Assembly: GCF_017573465.1 (NCBI RefSeq)
Contig: NZ_JAGEPF010000009.1
Location: 281,804 to 345,803 of the forward strand
Source: Actinomadura violacea
Lineage (GTDB): Bacteria > Actinomycetota > Actinomycetes > Streptosporangiales > Streptosporangiaceae
DNA length: 64,000 bases
Direction of reading: 5' to 3'
This document shows, in pieces, positions 24,525 through 34,798 of this stretch. The notes below the pieces were generated by a model that did no database searches, was not told where the DNA came from, and was given only the letters and a program-made list of their open reading frames with translations. How positions within the stretch are numbered: position 1 is the first letter of the stretch; each line of letters begins with the position of its first letter. The position numbers were made by a program, and so were the translations under genes.

Positions 24525-25706
24525 GTGTCGTTGCCACCTCTGGTCGAGCCCGCAGCGGAGCTCACCCGCGACGAGGTCAACCGCTACTCGCGGCACCTCA
24601 TCATTCCCGACGTGGGGATGTCCGGGCAGAAGCGCCTCAAGAACGCCAAGGTCCTGGTCGTCGGCGCGGGCGGTCTCGGCTCCCCCGCGCTGCTGTACCT
24701 GGCCGCCGCCGGCGTCGGCACCCTCGGCGTCGTCGACTTCGACGTCGTCGACGAGTCGAACCTGCAGCGCCAGATCATCCACCGGCAGTCGTCGCTCGGC
24801 AAGCCGAAGGTCGAGTCGGCCGCCGACACGGTCCGCGAGATCAACCCGCTGATCGACGTGGTCGTGCACGACTTCGCGCTCGACCGCGACAACATCATGG
24901 ACGTGTTCGCCCAGTACGACCTGATCCTGGACGGCACCGACAACTTCGCGACCCGCTACATGGTGAACGACGCCGCGGTGCTGCTCGGCAAGCCGTACGT
25001 GTGGGGCTCCATCTACCGGTTCGACGGGCAGGCGTCGGTGTTCTGGGCCGAGCACGGCCCCTGCTACCGCTGCCTCTACCCCGAGCCGCCGCCGCCCGGC
25101 ATGGTGCCGTCGTGCGCCGAGGGCGGCGTGCTCGGCGTGCTGTGCGCGTCGATCGGCTCGATCCAGGTGAACGAGGCCATCAAGCTGCTGACCGGCATCG
25201 GCGAGCCGCTGGTCGGCCGGCTGATGATCTACGACGCGCTGGAGATGACGTACCGGTCGGTCAAGGTCCGCAAGGACCCCGAGTGCCCGCTGTGCGGCAA
25301 GAACCCGACGCAGACCGAGCTGCTGGAGGACTACGAGGCCTTCTGCGGCGCGGTGTCGGAGGAGGCCACCGAGGCCGTCAAGGACTCGACGATCACCGTC
25401 GTGGACCTCAAGGGCATGCAGGACCGCGGTGAGGACATCTTCCTGGTGGACGTCCGCGAGCCGAACGAGTACGAGATCGTCTCGATCCCGGGCGCGACGC
25501 TGATCCCGAAGGGCGAGTTCCTGAACGGCTCGGCGCTGGAGCGGCTGCCGCAGGACAAGAAGATCGTCCTGCACTGCAAGTCGGGCGTCCGGTCGGCCGA
25601 GGCCCTCGCCGTGGTGAAGAGCGCCGGCTTCGGCGACGCCGTGCACGTCGGTGGCGGCATCCTCGCCTGGGTGAACCAGATCGATCCGAGCCAGCCCTCC
25701 TACTGA
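24525..25706 (+). CDS. moeZ: MoeZ, adenylyltransferase/sulfurtransferase
   Basis: 393 residues. An E1-like MoeB/ThiF domain (residues 15-265) has the ATP-binding VVGAGGLGSPAL, the DESNLQRQ motif and two zinc CxxC pairs (CYRCLYP and CPLCG). A C-terminal rhodanese domain (about 285-390) carries the persulfide Cys in HCKSGVRS. It adenylates and thiocarboxylates sulfur-carrier proteins (MoaD, ThiS, CysO-type) for molybdopterin, thiamine and cysteine synthesis. GTG start. Its place near ATL, TetR and RhlE matches the M. tuberculosis moeB1 neighbourhood. A 13-bp hairpin terminator follows. Confidence 0.95.
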   Translation: MSLPPLVEPAAELTRDEVNRYSRHLIIPDVGMSGQKRLKNAKVLVVGAGGLGSPALLYLAAAGVGTLGVVDFDVVDESNLQRQIIHRQSSLGKPKVESAADTVREINPLIDVVVHDFALDRDNIMDVFAQYDLILDGTDNFATRYMVNDAAVLLGKPYVWGSIYRFDGQASVFWAEHGPCYRCLYPEPPPPGMVPSCAEGGVLGVLCASIGSIQVNEAIKLLTGIGEPLVGRLMIYDALEMTYRSVKVRKDPECPLCGKNPTQTELLEDYEAFCGAVSEEATEAVKDSTITVVDLKGMQDRGEDIFLVDVREPNEYEIVSIPGATLIPKGEFLNGSALERLPQDKKIVLHCKSGVRSAEALAVVKSAGFGDAVHVGGGILAWVNQIDPSQPSY

Positions 25707-25719
25707 CGCATCGCCACCG

Positions 25720-25749
25720 AGCCCCCGGATCCGCCCGGATCCGGGGGCT
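25720..25749 (+). terminator. moeZ terminator hairpin
   Basis: Perfect 13-bp arms (25720-25732 and 25737-25749) with a GCCC loop, 14 nt after the moeZ stop. It also faces the convergent TetR gene. Confidence 0.8.
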
Positions 25750-25782
25750 TCGTGCTGCCCGGGTGCACTCGGGCCGGCCTGC

Positions 25783-26499
25783 CTACTCCTTGGGCGGGGT
25801 GTAGGTGAGGCCGAGGGGCGGGGCGATCTCCTGGAGCATCAGCTCGAACATGGGCGCGGCGTCCTCCAGGGCGAAGCTGAGGTGCCCGAACGCCTCGAGG
25901 CTGACGCTGCCCTGCAGGCGCACCCAGCATTGGAGGAAGCGCTGGAGGACGCCGAGCGGGAGCGCCACGCCGAGCCGCTCCTCGCGGTAGCGGCGCAGCT
26001 GGGGCAGCAGGACGGGGTCGATCTCGTCGTCCGACGGGACGGGGAACGGCTTCTTCTGCCACAGCTCCAGGAACAGCGCCATGAACGTCCAGCCGAACTG
26101 CCGGGCGCACCGCTCGGCGAAGTCGGTCTGCTCGTCGGGGTCGAGGCCGCCGATCGGCGCGCCGAACAGCAGCGCGTACTCGCGCGGGTGCCCGAGCGAC
26201 CAGCGCCGGAACTGCCGGGCGACCGACATGAACTTGCCGCTCATGTCGTCGTGCGGCACCCGCGCGATCGCCGCCTGGAGCTCGGCGGTGAGCTCGGTGT
26301 AGATGTCGCCGACGACGTGGCGCAGCAGCTCGGAGTGGCTGTCGTAGTAGCGGTAGAGCGCGGGCGCGGTCATCCCCATCTCGCGGGCGATGGCGCGCAG
26401 CGTCACCGCCTCGGGCCCCTGCTCGACCAGGATCCGCCGCGCGGTCTCGGAGATCTCCCGGACCGTCGCCTCGCGCAGCCGGTCACGCCGTGTCGTCAC
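25783..26499 (-). CDS. TetR-family repressor, likely controls the MMPL gene
   Basis: 238 residues from the GTG at 26499, reached after GGCGGAG and giving VTTRRDRLREATV; an in-frame ATG at 26568 is possible but would lie close to the operator region. The helix-turn-helix is at about residues 25-65 (VTLRAIAREMGMTAPALYRY). The C-terminal domain (SLGHPREYALLFG) is the WHG/TetR_C_33 type common in actinomycetes. The gene diverges from the MMPL transporter gene, and three related sequence units lie between them, so autoregulation and repression of the transporter are likely. The ligand is unknown. Confidence 0.87.
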   Translation of the reverse strand: MTTRRDRLREATVREISETARRILVEQGPEAVTLRAIAREMGMTAPALYRYYDSHSELLRHVVGDIYTELTAELQAAIARVPHDDMSGKFMSVARQFRRWSLGHPREYALLFGAPIGGLDPDEQTDFAERCARQFGWTFMALFLELWQKKPFPVPSDDEIDPVLLPQLRRYREERLGVALPLGVLQRFLQCWVRLQGSVSLEAFGHLSFALEDAAPMFELMLQEIAPPLGLTYTPPKE

Positions 26500-26576
26500 G
26501 CTCCGCCCCACTTCCTCCCCGAGGTGGCCGTCACCGGCCGCTCCCGCATGATTCCCCAAAAACACCATTGACGAAA

Positions 26577-26626
26577 GTGAACGTCATATGCAAAGTTTAC
26601 AGCGTTCGCTAGTTTACGGCGTTCAC
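26577..26626. promoter_or_regulatory. Candidate TetR operator: two direct repeats and a third inverted copy
   Basis: AGTTTACAGCGTTCGC (26594-26609) and AGTTTACGGCGTTCAC (26611-26626) are direct repeats with a 17-bp period. GTGAACG at 26577 is the inverse of the CGTTCAC end, making a third partial copy on the other strand. All lie between the divergent TetR and MMPL genes in a locally AT-rich patch. Confidence 0.6.
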
Positions 26627-26662
26627 CGATGTGACGTGGTGTAACAGGTAGGGGGAACGACG

Positions 26663-28846
26663 ATGTTCGAGCGATGGGGCCGATGGGTGCACCGCCGCCG
26701 GCGGTGGGTCCTCGCGGTCGCGGGCGCCGCGCTGGTCTTCGCCGGCGTCTGGGGGACGGGCGTGTTCGGCGCGCTCACCTCGTCCGGCGGCTTCGACACG
26801 CCCGGCAGCGAGAGCGCGCGGGCGACGAAGATCGCCGAGCGCGACCTCGGACGCGACCAGGCCGACGTGGTGATCCTCTACAAGGGGCGCCCCGGCATGA
26901 CGGTGGACGACCCGTCCTACCGCGCGTCCGTGGAGAAGGCGCTGGCCGCGCTGCCGGCGGGCAAGATCGCCGGGACGTCCACGTACTGGACGACCAAGGC
27001 GCCGCAGTTCGTCAGCAAGGACCGCACGTCCACCTACGCCGTGCTGCAGCTCGCCGGCAAGGACGAGGGCGCGCGGCAGGACTCCTACGACGCGGTCAAG
27101 GACGACCTCACCGGCGTGGGCGGCGGGCTCACCGCCAAGGTGGGCGGCCAGACCGGCACCCAGACCGCGATCAACGAGCGCGTCTCGTCCGACATCGGCC
27201 GCGCCGAGGGCATGGCGATGCCGGTGCTGCTGGTGCTGCTGGTGCTGATCTTCGGCGGGCTGGTGTCGGCGAGCCTGCCGCTGCTGGTCGGCGGCCTCGC
27301 CATCCTCGGCTCGTTCACCGCGCTGCACCTGCTCACCTACGTCACCGACGTGTCGATCTTCGCGGTGAACATCACCACCTTCCTCGGCCTCGGCCTCGCG
27401 ATCGACTACGGCCTGTTCATGGTCAGCCGGTTCCGCGAGGAGGTCCGCCGGGACGGCGCCACCACCGAGGACGCGCTCGCCGCGACGATGGCCACCGCCG
27501 GCCGCACGGTCGCGGTCTCCGGCGTCACGGTCGCGGTGTCGCTGTCCGGGCTGCTGCTGTTCGACCAGAACTTCCTGGTCTCCATGGGCTACGGCGGCAT
27601 CGCCACCGTCTTCGTCTGCATGCTCGGCGCGCTGACCGTGCTCCCCGCGCTGCTCGCCGTCCTCGGCACCAAGGTGAACGCGCTGGCCATCCGGCGCCGC
27701 CGCAAGGGCGCTCCCGCCGAGGCGCAGAACGGGTCGGACGGCTGGTGGGGCCGGCTCGCGCACAGCGTGATGCGCCGCCCGGTCGTCTACGCCGTCGCCA
27801 GCGTCGCGCTGCTGCTCACCCTCGCCGGCCCCTTCCTGCACATCAACTGGGGCGGCATCGACGCCAAGGTGCTGCCGTCCGGCGCCGACGCCCGGGTCGT
27901 CGCCGAGACCATGCGGACGCAGTTCCCGAGCAACCCCACCGAGGCGATCCAGACCGTCGTGACCGGTACGTCCGACCGGGCCGCCCTCAAGTCCTACGGG
28001 GAGCGGCTCGCGGCGCTGCCCGGCGCGACCGGCGCCACCGTCACCGGCGCGAAGGGCACCACGACCCGGATCGCGGTCACCTACTCCGCGCAGGCCGACT
28101 CCGCCGCCGCCCGCGACCTGGTCCACCGCGTCCGGGACGTCCCGGCGCCGCCCGGCGCCCGCGCGTACGTCGGCGGGGGCACCGCCGACGTCGTCGACCA
28201 GCTGTCCAGCATCGGCGGGACGCTGCCGTGGCTGGCGCTGCTCGTCGGCGGCGTCACGTTCGCGCTGCTGTTCCTGGCGTTCGGCTCGGTGGTGCTGCCG
28301 CTGAAGGCGATCGTGATGAACATGCTGTCGCTGTCGGCGACGTTCGGCGTGGTCGTGCTGATCTTCCAGGACGGGCACCTGTCCGGCCCGCTGGACTTCA
28401 CCGCGACCGGCGCGATCTCCCCGTCGATGCCGATCCTGATGCTGGCCATGCTGTTCGGCATCTCGATGGACTACGAGGTGTTCCTGCTGTCGCGGGTCCG
28501 CGAGCAGTACGACCTGACCGGCTCCAACAGCGCCGCCGTCGCGGCCGGCGTGCAGCGCACCGGCGCCATCATCACCAGCGCCGCGCTGCTGTTCATCGTC
28601 GTGATCGGCGCGTTCGCCACGTCCGGCGTCGCGTTCATCAAGATGACCGGGGTCGGGATGGCGGTCGCGATCCTGGTGGACGCGACGGTCGTGCGGGCGC
28701 TGCTGGTGCCGGCCGCGATGCGGCTGCTCGGCCGCGCGAACTGGTGGGCGCCCGGCCCGCTGGCCCGGCTGTACGGGCGGTACGGCATCCGCGAGGGCGG
28801 CGCCGCCGCGCCGCCGCGGGAGCCGGAGCCGGCCGCCGCGCGCTGA
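26663..28846 (+). CDS. MMPL-family (RND) transporter
   Basis: 727 residues with two MMPL halves, each a large extracytoplasmic loop followed by about six helices. LGLGLAIDYGLFMVSRFREE (about 240-260) in the first half and GISMDYEVFLLSRVREQYD in the second are the paired Asp-Tyr proton-relay motifs of MMPL proteins. It exports lipids or hydrophobic compounds across the membrane using the proton gradient. GGTAGGGGGAA precedes the ATG. It is divergent from a TetR gene with operator-like repeats in between and ends in a 15-bp hairpin. The cargo is unknown. Confidence 0.92.
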   Translation: MFERWGRWVHRRRRWVLAVAGAALVFAGVWGTGVFGALTSSGGFDTPGSESARATKIAERDLGRDQADVVILYKGRPGMTVDDPSYRASVEKALAALPAGKIAGTSTYWTTKAPQFVSKDRTSTYAVLQLAGKDEGARQDSYDAVKDDLTGVGGGLTAKVGGQTGTQTAINERVSSDIGRAEGMAMPVLLVLLVLIFGGLVSASLPLLVGGLAILGSFTALHLLTYVTDVSIFAVNITTFLGLGLAIDYGLFMVSRFREEVRRDGATTEDALAATMATAGRTVAVSGVTVAVSLSGLLLFDQNFLVSMGYGGIATVFVCMLGALTVLPALLAVLGTKVNALAIRRRRKGAPAEAQNGSDGWWGRLAHSVMRRPVVYAVASVALLLTLAGPFLHINWGGIDAKVLPSGADARVVAETMRTQFPSNPTEAIQTVVTGTSDRAALKSYGERLAALPGATGATVTGAKGTTTRIAVTYSAQADSAAARDLVHRVRDVPAPPGARAYVGGGTADVVDQLSSIGGTLPWLALLVGGVTFALLFLAFGSVVLPLKAIVMNMLSLSATFGVVVLIFQDGHLSGPLDFTATGAISPSMPILMLAMLFGISMDYEVFLLSRVREQYDLTGSNSAAVAAGVQRTGAIITSAALLFIVVIGAFATSGVAFIKMTGVGMAVAILVDATVVRALLVPAAMRLLGRANWWAPGPLARLYGRYGIREGGAAAPPREPEPAAAR

Positions 28847-28859
28847 GCACCGGCCGCTC

Positions 28860-28907
28860 CCCCGCGAGGCCGCGTCCCGCCGTCCGGCGGAGCGCGGCCT
28901 CGCGGGG
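28860..28907 (+). terminator. MMPL gene terminator, 15-bp stem
   Basis: Arms 28860-28874 and 28893-28907 are perfectly complementary with an 18-nt loop that can itself pair partly, followed by TCT. The rest of the region to 29101 shows no gene. Confidence 0.7.
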
Positions 28908-29101
28908 TCTCCCGGGGCGGCCCGGAAGGGCGCGGGAGAAAAGGGCCGCCAAGAATGGCAAAGCGCTTGTGGTCCGCCTCACCCGGCGGGAAACTGAATG
29001 CCGTTCGCCCCGGCCCGCGCCGTCCGCGTGACGCGTACCGCGACGGCCCGCGCACGGCGACCTCTCCCGCACGGTTCACGGGTATCCACCCTGGAGGCAT
29101 C

Positions 29102-29404
29102 ATGCCCACGCTGGCGACCACCGAGACCGAGATCGCCCTCGGCCACCTGGAGCGCCTGACCGAGGAACTGCGCTCGCGCGGCTGGACGGTGGAGATGGCC
29201 GCGCCGCCGGACCGCTGGCCCTCCGCGCTCGTCGCCAACCCCGAGATGCGGATGTTCAACGAGAACGTGATCGCCGTGCAGGAACGTTCCGACGGCTCGT
29301 GGTCGTACTTCTACGGCTGGGGCGAGCGGATCGCGCCGTGCACCGACCCGTCCGCCGCCGCCTCGATGCTCGTCCGCGTGCTGGCCGTCCGCCGCGACGC
29401 CTGA
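29102..29404 (+). CDS. Conserved small hypothetical protein
   Basis: 100 residues from the ATG at 29102, preceded by GGAGG at 4 nt. It is soluble and mixed alpha/beta, with the block NENVIAVQERSDGSWSYFYG followed by WGERIAP and an N-terminal helix (TEIALGHLERLTEELRSRG). I do not recognise a named family; proteins of this pattern occur in actinomycetes without known function. Upstream codons could extend the frame to 28955, but they lack a ribosome site and have unlikely composition. The next gene starts 94 nt downstream. Confidence 0.65.
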   Translation: MPTLATTETEIALGHLERLTEELRSRGWTVEMAAPPDRWPSALVANPEMRMFNENVIAVQERSDGSWSYFYGWGERIAPCTDPSAAASMLVRVLAVRRDA

Positions 29405-29497
29405 CCTGCCGCCCGGCCTCCCGGGCCGCCCGCGGCGAGAACAAACTCACATCCCGGACGGCTCGGAGATCACCGCAGGTCACATAGCATTTCCGTC

Positions 29498-30316
29498 ATG
29501 CTCTGGACGCGTTATGCGGCGATCGGCGACTCCTTCACCGAAGGGGTCGGCGACCCCTATGAAGCGGGCGCCGCGGGCGGGGGCTGGCGCGGTTGGGCGG
29601 ACCGGGCGGCGGCCGAACTCGCCGCCCGGTCGAACGGATCCGGCCCGCACGGGGCCGCCGCGAACGGCTCCGGATCGCCCGGCTTCGGCTACGCCAACCT
29701 CGCGATTCGCGGCCGGCTGCTCGACCGGATCGTCGACGAGCAGCTCCCCGCCGCCCTGGACCTGAAGCCCGACCTCGTGTCGGTGTCGGGCGGCGGCAAC
29801 GACCTGCTGCGCCCCGGCCTGGACATCGACGCCCTCGCCGCCCGGATGGACGAGGCCGTCGCCGCGATCCGCGCCACCGGCGCCGACGCGGTGCTGTTCA
29901 CCGGCGTCGACCCGGTCGGCTCCCCCGTCATCCGGCGCACCCGCGGGCGCGTCGCCGTCTTCAACGAGCACCTGCGCTCGATCGCGGCGCGCCGCGGCGC
30001 GTTCGTCGTCGACCAGTGGTCCATGGACGTCCTGCGCGACTGGCGCTGCTGGAGCGTGGACCGCCTGCACATGTCGCCGGAGGGGCACCGCCGCGTCGCC
30101 CTCGCGATGCTGGAGGCGCTCGGCGTGCCGGGCGCGGGCGACTGGCGCGAGCCGGCGCTGGCGCCGCTGCCGGAGCTGGGCCGGGGCGCGCAGCGGCTCG
30201 CGAACGCCCGCTGGGCGCGCGGCTACCTCGCCCCGTGGATCGGCCGGCGGCTGCGCGGCCGCTCGTCCGGCGACACGGTCACCGCCAAGCGCCCGACCCT
30301 CGCGCCGATCGAGTAG
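29498..30316 (+). CDS. SGNH/GDSL-family hydrolase
   Basis: 272 residues. Block I GDSFTEGVGD near residue 9 carries the catalytic Ser, SGGGNDLLRP (about 96) has the block III Asn, and DRLHMSPEGHR (about 188) holds the catalytic Asp and His. There is no signal peptide, so it is a cytoplasmic esterase/lipase-like enzyme, as are many actinomycete SGNH proteins of this length. An insertion NGSGPHGAAANGSGSPG near residues 46-62 is low complexity. It is convergent with ku. The substrate is unknown. Confidence 0.88.
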   Translation: MLWTRYAAIGDSFTEGVGDPYEAGAAGGGWRGWADRAAAELAARSNGSGPHGAAANGSGSPGFGYANLAIRGRLLDRIVDEQLPAALDLKPDLVSVSGGGNDLLRPGLDIDALAARMDEAVAAIRATGADAVLFTGVDPVGSPVIRRTRGRVAVFNEHLRSIAARRGAFVVDQWSMDVLRDWRCWSVDRLHMSPEGHRRVALAMLEALGVPGAGDWREPALAPLPELGRGAQRLANARWARGYLAPWIGRRLRGRSSGDTVTAKRPTLAPIE

Positions 30317-30341
30317 GCCGCGGGCCGTCCGGAGCACAGGC

Positions 30342-31259
30342 TCAGGCGGACTTGCGGGTGCGGCTCTTCGCCGGCTCCTTCTTCGCGTCCGACTTCGACG
30401 AGGTCTTGCCCCCGCGCGAGGCGGTCTTCTTCTGCGCCGGCTTCCGCGACGACGCGGCCGCCTTGCCGCCGCCCCCGCCACCGCCGCGGCTCTTCTTCGC
30501 GGCCTCCACGCTGGCGCGCAGCGCGCTCAGCAGGTCCGCCGCCGGCTCCTCCTCGGCCTCCTCCGACGGCCGCGTCACCTCGCGCCCCTCGACCTTCGCG
30601 TCGATCACCGCCTGGAGCGCCTCCCGGTAGGCGTCCTTGTACTCGCCCGGGTCGAAGTCGCCCGCCATCGAGTCGATCAGCGACGACGCCATCGACAGCT
30701 CCTGCTTGCGGACCTCGATGTCCTCGTCCAGGAACGGGAAGTCGGGCTCGCGCACCTCGTCCGGCCACAGCATCGTCTCCAGGACGAACACGCCGCCGCG
30801 GACCCGCAGCGTCGCCAGCGACTCGCGCTGGCGCAGCGCCACCTTCACGATCGCGACCTGGTCGGAGTTCTCCAGCGCGTCGCGCAGCAGCACATACGGC
30901 TTGGCGCCCTGCGCGTCCGGCTCCAGGTAGTACGACTTGGCGAAGTAGATCGGGTCGACCTCGGACTCCTCGACGAACTGCAGCACGTCGATGCGGCGGC
31001 TCGTCGACAGCGGCAGGTCGGCGAAGTCCTCGTCGGTGAGGATCACCATCTCCCCGCCCGGCAGCTCGAAGCCCTTGGCGATGTCGGAGTACGGCACCTC
31101 CTCGCCGTCGACGGAGCAGACCCGCTTGTACCGGATCCGGCCGCCGTCCTCCCGGTGCACCTGGTGGAAGCTGACGTCCCGCTGCTCGGTCGCGGAGTAC
31201 AGCTTCACCGGGATCGTCACCAGCCCGAACGAGATCGCGCCCTTCCAGATGCTGCGCAT
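30342..31259 (-). CDS. ku: Ku, non-homologous end-joining protein
   Basis: 305 residues from the ATG at 31259 (MRSIWKGAISFGLVTIPVKL is the standard Ku start). The Ku core extends to about residue 255 and includes the LSTSRRIDVLQFV and PYVLLRDALE blocks. A C-terminal Lys/Ala/Ser-rich basic tail with a Gly8 run (about 255-305) is typical of actinomycete Ku and helps DNA threading. The homodimer binds double-strand ends and recruits LigD. It is divergent from the ligase and polymerase genes with 118 nt between, a compact NHEJ locus. Confidence 0.95.
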   Translation of the reverse strand: MRSIWKGAISFGLVTIPVKLYSATEQRDVSFHQVHREDGGRIRYKRVCSVDGEEVPYSDIAKGFELPGGEMVILTDEDFADLPLSTSRRIDVLQFVEESEVDPIYFAKSYYLEPDAQGAKPYVLLRDALENSDQVAIVKVALRQRESLATLRVRGGVFVLETMLWPDEVREPDFPFLDEDIEVRKQELSMASSLIDSMAGDFDPGEYKDAYREALQAVIDAKVEGREVTRPSEEAEEEPAADLLSALRASVEAAKKSRGGGGGGGKAAASSRKPAQKKTASRGGKTSSKSDAKKEPAKSRTRKSA

Positions 31260-31377
31260 GCCGATGTCCTTACCCAGCCCGGTCCGCTCCTCCCCTAGCG
31301 TCGCAACCCCGCTCGATTTGCGCCATAACGGGCTCTTGATCCTTTTCTTGGGCGCGGGCATCGGGTAAGACGCGGGT

Positions 31378-32352
31378 ATGACCATGCCATGGCCCGTCGA
31401 GCCGATGATGGCCGCCACCGGCGACCTCCCCGACGACGGCGCGCGCTGGGGCCTGGAGCTCAAGTGGGACGGCGTCCGGGTGGTGTCGCAGGTGTCGCCG
31501 GACGGGGTCCGCGCGGCCGGCCGGCGCGGCACCGAGGTGACCTCCCGCTACCCCGAGCTGACCGCGCTCGCCGACCTGCTGCCCGACCACGACGTCGTGC
31601 TCGACGGCGAGGTCGTCGCGTTCGAGCGGGGCCGGCCGAGCTTCGAGCGCCTCCAGCGCCGGATGCACGTGTCGCGTCCGCACCCCCGGCTGATCCGCGA
31701 GGTCCCCGTCCGGTACGTGGTGTTCGACGTGCTGTTCCTGGACGGCCGCGTGCTCTACGACGTCCCCTACGCCGAGCGGCGGGCGCTGCTCGCCGAGCTC
31801 GACCTCGCCGGCAGCGGCCCCGTCGAGGTGCCCCCCTACCTGCACGGCGGCGACACCACCCAGGTGGACGAGCTGCTCGCCTTCACCATCGAGGAGCACC
31901 TGGAGGGGCTGCTCGCCAAGCGGCTGGACTCCCCGTACCGGCCGGGCCGCCGCGTCGACTTCTGGCGCAAGGTGAAGAACTTCCAGACCCGCGAGGTGGT
32001 CGTCTGCGGCTGGAAGCCCGGCCGGGGCCGGCGCGAGGGCGGCGTCGGGTCGCTGCTGCTCGGCGAGTACGACCCGAAGGGCCGGCTCGGGTTCGTCGGG
32101 CACGTCGGCACCGGCTTCAGCGACCGCGTCCTCGACGAGCTGTACGAGGCGCTGTGGCCGCTGCGCCGCCCCACCAGCCCGTTCGACGAGCCCGTCCCGC
32201 GCGAGCACGCCCGCGACGCGCAGTGGGTTGAGCCGCGCCTCGTCGGGGAGGTCGCCTACAGCGCCCGCACCAGGGACGGCCGCCTCCGCTTCCCGTCCTG
32301 GCGCGGGCTGCGCGACGACAAGGACCCCCTGGAGGTCACCAGTGAGCAGTGA
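31378..32352 (+). CDS. ligD: ATP-dependent DNA ligase, LigD ligase-domain type
   Basis: 324 residues: nucleotidyl-transferase domain with the adenylated Lys in LELKWDGVR (about residue 29), VLDGEVVAF, FDVLFLDGR, EGLLAKRLDSPYR and FWRKVKN, followed by an OB-fold (VGSLLLGEYD onward). It seals breaks held by Ku. It matches the C-terminal domain of multi-domain LigD, here a stand-alone protein. The polymerase domain is the next gene (32374), and no phosphoesterase domain is visible in the locus. An alternative ATG lies 6 nt downstream. Confidence 0.92.
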   Translation: MTMPWPVEPMMAATGDLPDDGARWGLELKWDGVRVVSQVSPDGVRAAGRRGTEVTSRYPELTALADLLPDHDVVLDGEVVAFERGRPSFERLQRRMHVSRPHPRLIREVPVRYVVFDVLFLDGRVLYDVPYAERRALLAELDLAGSGPVEVPPYLHGGDTTQVDELLAFTIEEHLEGLLAKRLDSPYRPGRRVDFWRKVKNFQTREVVVCGWKPGRGRREGGVGSLLLGEYDPKGRLGFVGHVGTGFSDRVLDELYEALWPLRRPTSPFDEPVPREHARDAQWVEPRLVGEVAYSARTRDGRLRFPSWRGLRDDKDPLEVTSEQ

Positions 32353-32373
32353 CGCCCCCGCGCCGGAGCACGC

Positions 32374-33282
32374 ATGGTGAGCGGACGGCAGGTCGAGGTC
32401 GACGGGCGCCGGCTCAGCCTGTCCAACCTCGGCAAGAACCTGTACCCGGAGTTCACCAAGGGCGAGATCATCGACTACTACGCGCGGATCGCGCCGGTGA
32501 TGCTGCCGCACCTGAAGGACCGTCCGGCCACCCGGATCCGCTGGCCGGAGGGCGTGGACGGCGGGAAGTTCTTCGAGAAGAACGCCCCCTCGCACACGCC
32601 GGACTGGGTGCGGACCGCGGAGATCCCGACGCCGGGCAGCTCGTCGGGCCGCGAGACGGCGGACTTCGTCGTCGTCGACGACCTGCCGACGCTCGTGTGG
32701 TGCGCGAACCTCGCCGCGCTGGAGCTGCACGTCCCGCAGTGGAAGGTCGGGCCGCGCGGCGGCCCGCACGCCCCCGACCTGGTCGTCTTCGACCTGGACC
32801 CGGGGCCGCCCGCGACGGTCGTCGAGGCGTGCGAGGTCGCCGCGCTGCTGCGCGACGTGCTCGCCGAGGACGGCTTCGACTCCTACCCCAAGACCAGCGG
32901 CAAGAAGGGCCTGCACCTGTACGTGCCGATCAAGGAGCCGAGCGAGGCGGCGCGGACGTCGGAGTACGCCAAGGCCGCCGCGCAGCGCCTGGCGTCCGAG
33001 CATCCGGACCTGGTCGTCGCGAAGATGGACAAGCGGCTGCGCAAGGGCAAGGTCTTCGTCGACTGGAGCCAGAACAACCCGGCGAAGACGACCGTCGCGG
33101 CCTACTCGCTGCGCGCCGCGGCCCGCCCGTCGGTGTCCACGCCGGTCTCCTGGGACGAGCTCGGCTCCTGCAAGGACGCCGCCGACCTGGTGTTCTCCCC
33201 CGACGAGGTGCTCGCCCGCGTCGAGCGGGACGGCGACCTGCTGGAGCCCCTGCTGGACGGGCGCCGGCGGGCCCTCCCGTGA
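32374..33282 (+). CDS. LigD-type NHEJ polymerase/primase domain protein
   Basis: 302 residues, an archaeo-eukaryotic-primase-like domain. LSNLGKNLYPEFTKGEIIDY at the N-terminus, catalytic acidic motif VVFDLDPGP (about 131-139), TSGKKGLHLYVP (about 173) and the WSQNNPAKTTVAAYS block are diagnostic for LigD POL. It fills gaps during end joining, preferring ribonucleotides in known members. It follows the ligase gene by 21 nt. A separate POL protein is usual in several actinomycete genera. Confidence 0.93.
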   Translation: MVSGRQVEVDGRRLSLSNLGKNLYPEFTKGEIIDYYARIAPVMLPHLKDRPATRIRWPEGVDGGKFFEKNAPSHTPDWVRTAEIPTPGSSSGRETADFVVVDDLPTLVWCANLAALELHVPQWKVGPRGGPHAPDLVVFDLDPGPPATVVEACEVAALLRDVLAEDGFDSYPKTSGKKGLHLYVPIKEPSEAARTSEYAKAAAQRLASEHPDLVVAKMDKRLRKGKVFVDWSQNNPAKTTVAAYSLRAAARPSVSTPVSWDELGSCKDAADLVFSPDEVLARVERDGDLLEPLLDGRRRALP

Positions 33283-33435
33283 CCCCCGCCGGCCCGCGTC
33301 CCTGACACGATCTCTCACTTCGCGGGCGCCGTATGTGTCCGAACCGCCACGCTCCGGCGTCGTCTTCCGCCACCATGTGCACGGGGACGCAATGTGAGCG
33401 GGGACACACCCCGCGCTGTGCGGAAGGAAGATCAG

Positions 33436-34761
<1,326 letters not shown>

Positions 34762-34798
34762 CGGACCTTCCGATGGGCACGTGCGAGGAGGACGCGTG

